Assembly: GCA_035557475.1 (NCBI GenBank)
Contig: DATMDV010000487.1
Span: forward strand, 1-20,768
Length of the DNA: 20,768 nucleotides
Direction of reading: 5' to 3'
Source: JALOLG01 sp035557475
GTDB taxonomy: Bacteria > Actinomycetota > Acidimicrobiia > Acidimicrobiales > Ilumatobacteraceae
A program made the translations under genes and the position numbers. The notes under the pieces are model-generated. The model saw only the letters and a program-made list of their open reading frames with translations. It was not told the origin of the DNA and did no database searches. Positions 15,363 through 20,768 of this stretch are shown here, one piece after another. Within the stretch, counting starts at the first letter, position 1. Each line of letters starts with the position of its first letter.

Positions 15363-15368
15363 AGCGTA
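15363..15368 (-). promoter_or_regulatory. Putative -10 box (TACGCT) of the small membrane protein gene
   Basis: Minus-strand TACGCT fits TANNNT and ends 6 bases before GTG 15356, giving a leaderless arrangement within a 26-bp divergent intergenic gap. Confidence 0.35.
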
Positions 15369-15382
15369 CGACTGGACGTAGC

Positions 15383-16969
15383 GTGAGATCCGTGCCCGGT
15401 TTCGCGCCCCCCGTCGGATCGACCCGCGGCGCGTCGGCGATGGTCGCCACCGCTGACCAGATCGCGACGCAGGCCGGCATGGTCGCCTTCCACCGCGGCG
15501 GCAACGCGGTCGACGCCGCGATCGCCGCCAACGCCGCGATCGCAGTGACGTCGCCGCATCTGTGCGGGCTGGGGGGCGACCTGTTCGTCCTCGTGCACAC
15601 CGGACGGTCGGTGGCCGCGCTCAACTCGAGTGGGCGATCCGGGTCGGGCGCCGACCCCGCCGCGATGCGCGCCGCCGGAAATTCCGAGATGCCATTCCGC
15701 CACGACATCCGATCGGTGACACTGCCGGGTTGCGTCGACGGCTGGATCTCGCTGCACGAGCGGTTCGGCTCGATCCCCCTCGCCGACGTGCTCGAACCGG
15801 CGATCAGGGTTGCCGAGCACGGCTTCCCCGCCAGCCCGCTGCTCGTCGCGTCGCTGGCGACGATCGACGACGCGGCCCGCGCCAATCTCCACGAGGTTGC
15901 CAGCCAGGCCACCCACGTCGGTGCGCTCGTCCACCGGTACGGAGTCGCCCGAACCCTGCGCGCCGTCGCCGCCAACGGCCGCAACGGCTTCTACGGCGGT
16001 GAGTTCGCCGCCGGGCTACTGGCGCTCGGACGCGGCTATTTCGTAGCCGCCGACCTCGAGCGTTCGCAGGCCGACTGGGTCACGCCGCTCGCGGCCGACG
16101 CCTTCGGTGTCCGTCTCCACACGATCCCGCCCAACTCGCAGGGCTACCTGACGCTCGGAGCAGCGCGACTGGCGAACCAGGTCGGCCTCCCCGACGACCC
16201 CGACGATCCGCAATGGGCCCACCTGCTGATCGAGGCGGCCACGGCGGCCGGATTCGACCGCCCCGCGGTCCTGCACGAACGGGCCGACGGCGCCGCGCTG
16301 CTCGCCGCGATCGAGGCCCGATCGAACCTGATCGATCCGCAGCGCGCCGGCCGGCGTCCGACACCCGCGCGCGCCGGTGACACCACCTACCTCTGCACGG
16401 CCGACGCTCACGGGATGGGCGTGTCGCTGATCCAGTCGAACGCGGCCGGGTTCGGTTCGTGGCTGGTCGAGCCGAACACCGGGATCAACCTCCACAACCG
16501 CGGCATGGGGTTCGCCCTCGAACCCGGGCACGTCGCCGAGTTCGGACCGCGTCGCCGGCCGCCGCACACGCTGTCGCCGGCGCTCGCCACGCGGGGTGGC
16601 GACCTCGCCGCCGTGTTCGGCACGATGGGCGGCGACGCCCAACCCCAGATCCTCCTGCAACTCGCGGCCCGGATGTTCCGCCACGGCCAGAGCCCGGCGG
16701 CCGCGGTGCATGCCGGCCGGTGGGCGCTGCAGGGACCACAGAGCGGGTTCGACACGTGGACCGGTCCGGGCGGCCCGGCGGTGTCGGTCGAAGGTCAGGC
16801 ACCGGACGCCTGGCGGATCGGTCTCGCCCAACGTGGCCACGTCGTGCAGCAGGGTCCCGCCTACGACAGCGGGTACGGCCACGCCCACGCGATCGTGATC
16901 GACCCCTCCGGCATGCTCGTCGGCGCCGCCGACCCCCGCGCGCGGGTCAGCGCGGTCGCGGCGATCTAG
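15383..16969 (+). CDS. Gamma-glutamyltransferase-like Ntn hydrolase
   Basis: The 528-residue product has the features of the GGT family, which cleaves itself and then hydrolyses or transfers gamma-glutamyl groups or related amides. GGNAVDAAIAANAAIAVTSPH and CGLGGDLFVLVH lie near the N-terminus. The cleavage site and new N-terminal nucleophile is T334 in GDTTYLCTADAHG, with Tyr where E. coli has His after the two threonines. SNAAGFGS, EPNTGINLHNRGMGF, LSPALATRGGDLAAVFGTMG and GGDAQPQ complete the catalytic small subunit. Unlike secreted GGTs, there is no signal peptide, so it is probably cytoplasmic. The start is GTG 15383 or GTG 15392; the latter has TAGCGT ending 7 bases upstream. A 53-bp palindromic repeat starts 10 bases after the stop. 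The substrate is uncertain (glutathione, gamma-glutamyl amide, or acylase-like). Confidence 0.93.
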   Translation: MRSVPGFAPPVGSTRGASAMVATADQIATQAGMVAFHRGGNAVDAAIAANAAIAVTSPHLCGLGGDLFVLVHTGRSVAALNSSGRSGSGADPAAMRAAGNSEMPFRHDIRSVTLPGCVDGWISLHERFGSIPLADVLEPAIRVAEHGFPASPLLVASLATIDDAARANLHEVASQATHVGALVHRYGVARTLRAVAANGRNGFYGGEFAAGLLALGRGYFVAADLERSQADWVTPLAADAFGVRLHTIPPNSQGYLTLGAARLANQVGLPDDPDDPQWAHLLIEAATAAGFDRPAVLHERADGAALLAAIEARSNLIDPQRAGRRPTPARAGDTTYLCTADAHGMGVSLIQSNAAGFGSWLVEPNTGINLHNRGMGFALEPGHVAEFGPRRRPPHTLSPALATRGGDLAAVFGTMGGDAQPQILLQLAARMFRHGQSPAAAVHAGRWALQGPQSGFDTWTGPGGPAVSVEGQAPDAWRIGLAQRGHVVQQGPAYDSGYGHAHAIVIDPSGMLVGAADPRARVSAVAAI

Positions 16970-16979
16970 GCCTCAACAG

Positions 16980-17032
16980 CCGTTCTGTCTGCTTCAAACG
17001 AGGCCACGAGCATTCTGAAGCAGACAGAACGG
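16980..17032 (+). repeat. 53-bp palindromic repeat, copy 2
   Basis: Perfect 17-base arms CCGTTCTGTCTGCTTCA and TGAAGCAGACAGAACGG surround a 19-base centre, the same architecture as 7231-7283. It fills the gap between the gamma-glutamyltransferase stop (10 bases before) and the stop of the LLM oxidoreductase gene on the other strand (one base after). That place suits a bidirectional terminator, but there is no T-tract. Confidence 0.92.
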
Positions 17033-17033
17033 G

Positions 17034-18194
17034 TTAGGACACCAGCGGGGCTACCTCGGTGATGAATCTCGCCATTTGCTCGTCGGCTTTCTTGTAGGGG
17101 TCGCCGAGCATGTGGGGGAAGATCGTCAGGTGCTCGAGGCCGAGCAGGTCGCGGTAGAACTGGATCCCCTCGGCGACCTGTTCGGGCGTGCCGAGCAGGA
17201 TCGTCTTGTTCTCGAGTGACTCGTCGAGGGTCGGGATCAGGCCCGGCTTGGCGGGCTTGCCGTCGGCCCCCATGTAGCCCCGGCTCCACCCGTACGGGCC
17301 GAGGAACTTCCAGAACTCGTCGTGACCCGGCAACGCCGTCTCGCGCGCCTTCTCGTAGCTGTCCTCGATGCGCACGGCGACGACGAGCATCCGCTTCTCG
17401 TGGGGGGCCAACTCCACGCCGTGGGCCTCGGCGTAGCGCTCGCCGTACGTATCCCAGAAGCGCTTGATGAACGCGTGGTGCTGGTTCCAGAACACCGCCC
17501 CGTGGGCGACCACGGGCACGTAGTCGAGCGTCGGCGGGCTGGTGACCGCCTGCCAGATCTCGTACGGGTACAGCGGACGCGGGATCAGCGTGAGCTCCTG
17601 CACCGTGGAACCTCGATCGGGAATCCCGGGCACGGGGATCTGGAAGTGCTTGCCCTGGAACGAGAACGAGCCGTTGTCGAGCGCCCGGCGGACGATCTCC
17701 ATCGACTCCTCGAAGACCTCGCGATTGAGAACGTCGGCGGCCTGCTGGTCGGGGTTGTCGTGGGATCCGATCGAGACGCCCTTGTCGTTGAGATGGAGCA
17801 CCTCACGCGGCACCGTTCCGCGGCCGACGCCGAGGATCGCCCGCCCGCCGGAGAGGTTGTGCAATGTGGCGAAGTCCTCGGCGAGACGCAGCGGGTTCCA
17901 CTGCGGGACGACGTTGAACATCGTGCCGAGACGCACGTTCGACGTGCGCGCCGCGACCCACGTCGAGAGCTGGAGGCCGTTCGGGATCACCTCGTAGCCC
18001 TCGTGCTGGAAGTGGTGCTCGGTCGTCCAGAACGAGTCGTAGCCGAGCCGGTCGGCCTCGACCGCCGAGTCGATGTAGTCGAGCGTCGCCTTCCAACACT
18101 GCTCGTTCGTGTAGCGCCGGTCCATCGGCGCCGGTGGGCCTCCACCGGCGTCGTCCATCTCGACGCCCCCGAAGAAGAATGCGCCAATCTTCAT
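17034..18194 (-). CDS. LLM-class flavin-dependent oxidoreductase
   Basis: The 386-residue product fits the bacterial luciferase-like monooxygenase superfamily, FMN- or F420-dependent TIM barrels. Diagnostic parts are MKIGAFFFGG at the start, DSFWTTEHHF (53-62), NVRLGTMFNVVPQWNPLRLA and LHNLSGGRAILGVGRG (111-126), and the C-terminal GTPEQVAEGIQFYRDLLGLEHLTIF. The TEHHF motif and long insertion fit the FMN-dependent luciferase-like subgroup. Start ATG 18194 is supported by GAGGTGA on the minus strand with an 8-base spacing, one of the few real Shine-Dalgarno sites in the window. A longer open frame extends upstream but would cover the divergent amidohydrolase gene and lacks any family sequence. 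The substrate is unknown. It needs reduced flavin from a reductase such as the one at 4303-4896, though the distance makes that pairing speculative. Confidence 0.93.
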   Translation of the reverse strand: MKIGAFFFGGVEMDDAGGGPPAPMDRRYTNEQCWKATLDYIDSAVEADRLGYDSFWTTEHHFQHEGYEVIPNGLQLSTWVAARTSNVRLGTMFNVVPQWNPLRLAEDFATLHNLSGGRAILGVGRGTVPREVLHLNDKGVSIGSHDNPDQQAADVLNREVFEESMEIVRRALDNGSFSFQGKHFQIPVPGIPDRGSTVQELTLIPRPLYPYEIWQAVTSPPTLDYVPVVAHGAVFWNQHHAFIKRFWDTYGERYAEAHGVELAPHEKRMLVVAVRIEDSYEKARETALPGHDEFWKFLGPYGWSRGYMGADGKPAKPGLIPTLDESLENKTILLGTPEQVAEGIQFYRDLLGLEHLTIFPHMLGDPYKKADEQMARFITEVAPLVS

Positions 18195-18209
18195 CTCAGG
18201 CTTCACCTC

Positions 18210-18215
18210 GTTATC
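18210..18215 (-). promoter_or_regulatory. Putative -10 box (GATAAC) of the LLM oxidoreductase gene
   Basis: Minus-strand GATAAC resembles a -10 element and lies 15 bases before ATG 18194, with the GAGGTGA ribosome binding site between. It overlaps the plus-strand TATCGT box of the amidohydrolase gene by four bases. Confidence 0.3.
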
Positions 18216-18217
18216 GT
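18212..18217 (+). promoter_or_regulatory. Putative -10 box (TATCGT) of the amidohydrolase operon
   Basis: TATCGT is the same hexamer seen before the acyl-CoA synthetase gene. It ends 7 bases before GTG 18225, so the message would be leaderless. It overlaps the opposite-strand box of the LLM gene. Confidence 0.4.
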
Positions 18218-18224
18218 CGCACAC

Positions 18225-19424
18225 GTGAGCGCAACCGTCCTGCAGCGCGTGAGCACCGCCGACGGCGACGTCGTCGACGTCAGGATCGCAGGCGCGACGA
18301 TCGACGCGGTCGCGCCCACCATCACACCGCAGCCAGACGACGTCGTGCTCGATCTCGACGGCCACCTGCTGCTCGCCTCCGCCGTCGAGCCCCACGCCCA
18401 CCTCGACAAGGCGTTCCTCGCCGAGCGGATCGAGAACCCGACCGGCGACTTGATGGGCGCGATCCTCGCGATGCAGGCCAGCCGGCACCTGCTCGACGTG
18501 CCCGACATCATCGAACGGGCCGAACGGGCGGCGCGGCTGATGGCCACCAACGGCTACGCCGCGGTGCGGACGCACGCCGACACGACCCAGGAGAACGGGA
18601 TGCGCAGCATCGAGGCGCTCCTCGAGGTGAAGCATCGGGTCGCCGACGTGATCGACGTGCAGATCGTCTCCCTCTGCGGCTGGCCGATGACCGGCGCCGC
18701 CGGGGCCACGAACCGAGCGCTGCTGCGCGAGGCGCTCGAGGCCGGGGCCGATCTGGTCGGCGGCTGCCCGCACCTCGAGGGCGAAGCGAGCTCGTGGGCG
18801 ACCGACTTCTTCCTCGAGCTCGCGGTCGAGTTCGGCGTTCCGGTCGACCTGCACACCGACGAGACGCTCGAACAGGCGGCGTGCGGCCTGTCGGAGCTCG
18901 CCAGGGGCGTGCTGGCCGGCTTCCCGCACGCCGCGACGGCCAGCCACTGCGTGAGCCTCGGCCAGCTCCCGCTCGACCAGCAGCGGGCGGTCGCCGAGCT
19001 CGTCGCCGAGGCCGGCGTCAACGTGATCGCCCTGCCCCACACGAACCTCTTCCTTCAGGGTCGCGGCACCGCGCCGATGCCCCGCGGGCTCACCGGGGTG
19101 GCGGCGCTGCGAGCGGCAGGCGTCAACGTGGCTGCCGGAGCCGACAACCTCCAGGATCCCTTCAACCCGGTCGGTCGGGCGTGCCCGTTCGAAACGGCCG
19201 GGCTGATGATCATGTCGGTGCACGACCTGCCGGCCGTCGCCTGGTCGGCCGTCTCCGACGCGTCGCGCCGGACGCTCGGGCTGCCTCCGGTCGCGATCAC
19301 CGCCGGGGCGCCGGCGGATCTCCTGGCCGTGCGCGCCGACACCGTGCGGGAGGCGATCGCGACCGGACCGCCGGGTCGCCGGGTCTGGAAGCGCGGCATC
19401 CGGATCGACGAAATCGAGCGTTAA
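18225..19424 (+). CDS. Cytosine deaminase-like metal-dependent amidohydrolase
   Basis: The 399-residue product fits the amidohydrolase superfamily close to cytosine deaminases. Metal and catalytic residues are visible in order: H57-x-H59 in PHAHLDKAF, H210 and E213 in LHTDET, H241 in SHCVSL and D307 in GADNLQDPF. The HAHLDK and HTDE signatures are those of the CodA/ammelide hydrolase subgroup. It should hydrolyse a C-N bond in a ring or amide, perhaps cytosine, a modified pyrimidine or a triazine-like compound. GTG 18225 is preferred because the N-terminal beta domain (LQRVSTADGDVVDVRI) begins there and the upstream open frame is the shadow of the LLM gene. The SDR and NitT/TauT-type ATPase genes follow on the same strand, suggesting uptake and breakdown of one compound. 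Exact substrate unknown. Confidence 0.9.
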   Translation: MSATVLQRVSTADGDVVDVRIAGATIDAVAPTITPQPDDVVLDLDGHLLLASAVEPHAHLDKAFLAERIENPTGDLMGAILAMQASRHLLDVPDIIERAERAARLMATNGYAAVRTHADTTQENGMRSIEALLEVKHRVADVIDVQIVSLCGWPMTGAAGATNRALLREALEAGADLVGGCPHLEGEASSWATDFFLELAVEFGVPVDLHTDETLEQAACGLSELARGVLAGFPHAATASHCVSLGQLPLDQQRAVAELVAEAGVNVIALPHTNLFLQGRGTAPMPRGLTGVAALRAAGVNVAAGADNLQDPFNPVGRACPFETAGLMIMSVHDLPAVAWSAVSDASRRTLGLPPVAITAGAPADLLAVRADTVREAIATGPPGRRVWKRGIRIDEIER

Positions 19425-19458
19425 CACGGCGGGCGCAAGGCCAATCCGAGCGGCGACG

Positions 19459-19464
19459 TAAGGT
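19459..19464 (+). promoter_or_regulatory. Possible internal -10 box (TAAGGT) before the SDR gene
   Basis: TAAGGT fits TANNNT and ends 10 bases before ATG 19475, in the 50-bp gap after the amidohydrolase gene. It could give the SDR and transporter genes their own start, or be read instead as a weak AAGG ribosome binding site that is slightly too far upstream. Confidence 0.25.
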
Positions 19465-19474
19465 TGCGGCCACC

Positions 19475-20245
19475 ATGGTCGAAACGGGTTCCTACTCGCC
19501 ACCCGCCGGCGAGCGTTTCGTTGGGGCGCGCGTCGTCGTCACCGGTGGCGCCCGTGGCATCGGGGCGGCGATCGCCCGCAGCTTCGCCGCCCAGGGTGCC
19601 TCGATCGCCGTCATCGACCGGCTCGCGGACGAGTGCGGGGCGGTGGCCGACGAGTTGGCGGGCGTCGCCGTGATCTGCGACCTCGCCGATCCGGCGGCCA
19701 CCACCGAAGCGACCCAGACGTCGATCGACCGCCTCGGGGGCATCGACGTCCTCGTCAACAACGCCGGTGTGTTCCGCATCACCCCGCTGCTCGATATCAG
19801 CGCCGACGAGTGGGATTGGGTCTTCAGCATCAACACCCGGGCGATGCTGCTCACCACGCAGGTCGCGGCGCGTTCGATGATCGGCGCCGGACGCGGCGGC
19901 AAGATCGTCAACCTGGCGAGCATGGGCGGCAAGGTCGGTGCTGCCGGCCAGGCGCACTACGCGGCGTCGAAAGCCGCCGTGATCTCGCTCACCCAAGTAT
20001 CGGCCGCCGAGCTCGGCGTGCACTCGATCAACGTCAACTCGATCTGCCCCGGCTACGTGCTCACCGAGATGGGCGCTGCCACGCGGACCGACGAGATGGT
20101 CGCGACGTGGTCGGCGAAGTCGCCGCTCGGCCGCCTCGCAGAACCGTCCGACGTGGCCAACATGGCCATGTTCCTCGCGTCACACGACGCCGACTACCTC
20201 ACCGGCCAGGCGTTCAACGTCACCGGTGGGATGATCATGCACTGA
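19475..20245 (+). CDS. Short-chain dehydrogenase/reductase (SDR)
   Basis: A classical SDR of 256 residues, an NAD(P)-dependent oxidoreductase of alcohol or keto groups. The Rossmann motif TGGARGIG spans 23-30. D48 at the end of the second strand favours NAD(H) over NADP(H). NNAG lies at 95-98, and the catalytic tetrad is N120, S149, Y162 and K166 (YAASK). The PG motif (CPGYVLTEM) and the C-terminal YLTGQAFNVTGG are typical. Length is normal with about 16 extra N-terminal residues. It lies 50 bp after the amidohydrolase and 11 bp before the ABC ATPase gene, so it is probably in the same catabolic operon. The substrate cannot be told from the sequence. Confidence 0.95.
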   Translation: MVETGSYSPPAGERFVGARVVVTGGARGIGAAIARSFAAQGASIAVIDRLADECGAVADELAGVAVICDLADPAATTEATQTSIDRLGGIDVLVNNAGVFRITPLLDISADEWDWVFSINTRAMLLTTQVAARSMIGAGRGGKIVNLASMGGKVGAAGQAHYAASKAAVISLTQVSAAELGVHSINVNSICPGYVLTEMGAATRTDEMVATWSAKSPLGRLAEPSDVANMAMFLASHDADYLTGQAFNVTGGMIMH

Positions 20246-20256
20246 GAACCACCACC

Positions 20257-20768
20257 ATGTCCGATGTCAGCACACCACCGAGCGGTGAGTCCCTCCGCGA
20301 GCAGATCGAAGCCGCACGCGACCCGAAGCCGCGCAACATGGTGCTCGTCTTCAACGGCGTCTCGATGACGTTCCCGGACGGGACGCACGCCCTCGACACC
20401 ACCGATTTCGCGGTCAACTCGGGCGAGTTCGTCACCGTCGTCGGCCCGTCCGGGTGTGGCAAGTCGACGCTGCTGCGGATCGCGTCCGGTCTCACCCCAC
20501 CCACGACCGGCAACGTCGTCGTCGACCGGTCCAGCCTCGGGTACGTCTTCCAGGACGCGACGCTGCTGCAGTGGCGCACGGTGCGCCGCAACGTCGAGCT
20601 GTTCGCCGAGCTCGAGGGCATCCCCAAGGCCGAGCGCACCCGACGGGCCGCGGAGAGCATCGACCTGGTCGGCCTGACCGGCTCGGAGAACAAGTACCCC
20701 AAGCAGCTGTCAGGGGGGATGCGGATGCGCGCCTCGCTGGCGCGGTCGCTGGTGCTCGAACCCAATGT
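20257..20768 (+). CDS. NitT/TauT-type ABC transporter ATPase (3' end cut off)
   Basis: The open frame from ATG 20257 runs off the window after 170 codons. It encodes an ABC ATPase of the nitrate/taurine/sulfonate import family (SsuB/TauB-like): Walker A GPSGCGKS at 63-70, Q-loop VFQDATLLQWRTVRRNV with Q99, and signature LSGGMRMRASLARSL from residue 151. The Walker B and H-loop lie beyond the edge. The phrase DATLLQWRTV is characteristic of this subfamily. An N-terminal extension of about 27 charged residues (ESLREQIEAARDPKPRN) precedes the ATPase fold. It starts 11 bp after the SDR stop with no strong ribosome binding site. The permease and binding protein would be expected just downstream. 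With the amidohydrolase it suggests import of a small nitrogen compound. Confidence 0.92.
   Translation, partial: MSDVSTPPSGESLREQIEAARDPKPRNMVLVFNGVSMTFPDGTHALDTTDFAVNSGEFVTVVGPSGCGKSTLLRIASGLTPPTTGNVVVDRSSLGYVFQDATLLQWRTVRRNVELFAELEGIPKAERTRRAAESIDLVGLTGSENKYPKQLSGGMRMRASLARSLVLEPN

Noticed and set aside
7231..17032. The two repeats as terminal inverted repeats of one composite mobile element
   Set aside because: Each copy is itself a full palindrome, there is no transposase between them and the genes inside look native in composition.
17322..18224. Upstream extension of the amidohydrolase frame
   Set aside because: It is the antisense shadow of the LLM gene; the domain starts at GTG 18225.
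18195..19502. Upstream extension of the LLM oxidoreductase frame
   Set aside because: The extension is antisense to the amidohydrolase, whose metal-binding motifs are intact, and a good ribosome binding site precedes ATG 18194.

Overview
The window is dense, high-GC (roughly two-thirds G+C) bacterial DNA with short intergenic gaps, frequent GTG starts and few Shine-Dalgarno sites. Gene content is typical of a free-living actinobacterium: FadE-type acyl-CoA dehydrogenase, acyl-CoA synthetase, LLM-class flavin monooxygenase, flavin reductase-like protein, and Liv-type ABC transporters with fused subunits. My best guess is Acidimicrobiia (Ilumatobacter-like). That is inferred from gene style, not from a marker gene. 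No rRNA, tRNA, CRISPR array, phage or insertion sequence was seen, and no stretch over 300 bases lacks a gene.

Layout. 1-1357 (-): a DUF512/PDZ radical-SAM Fe-S protein, cut by the window edge, divergent from ispH (1421-2458 +), the last step of the MEP isoprenoid pathway. 2480-3685 (-): acyl-CoA dehydrogenase, divergent from a small lipoprotein gene (3760-4284 +). 4303-4896 (-) and 4955-5647 (-): a flavin reductase-like protein and a SirB1/transglutaminase-like protein, divergent from an acyl-CoA synthetase (5673-7223 +). A 53-bp palindromic repeat follows, then a glycerophosphodiester phosphodiesterase (7303-8076 +). 8108-14925 (+) is a three-gene Liv-type transport operon: a LivH-LivM fusion permease, a 983-residue MFS-LivF-LivG fusion, and a membrane-anchored substrate-binding protein. 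14904-15356 (-): a small membrane protein. 15383-16969 (+): a gamma-glutamyltransferase-like enzyme, followed by a second copy of the 53-bp repeat. 17034-18194 (-): LLM oxidoreductase, divergent from a run of an amidohydrolase (18225-19424 +), a short-chain dehydrogenase (19475-20245 +) and a NitT/TauT-type ATPase (20257 to the edge).

How the genes may work together. The acyl-CoA dehydrogenase and acyl-CoA synthetase suggest beta-oxidation-like catabolism. The Liv-type operon imports an unknown amphipathic or amino-acid-like solute. The amidohydrolase, dehydrogenase and NitT/TauT ATPase look like uptake and catabolism of a small nitrogen compound, possibly a heterocycle.

Most noteworthy points: (1) the MFS domain fused to two ABC ATPases, the second with a divergent signature motif; (2) two copies of a 53-bp inverted-repeat element directly after gene ends; (3) a TANNNT-like hexamer 6-10 bases before about ten start codons, which suggests widespread leaderless or near-leaderless transcription; (4) divergent gene pairs whose predicted -10 boxes overlap.
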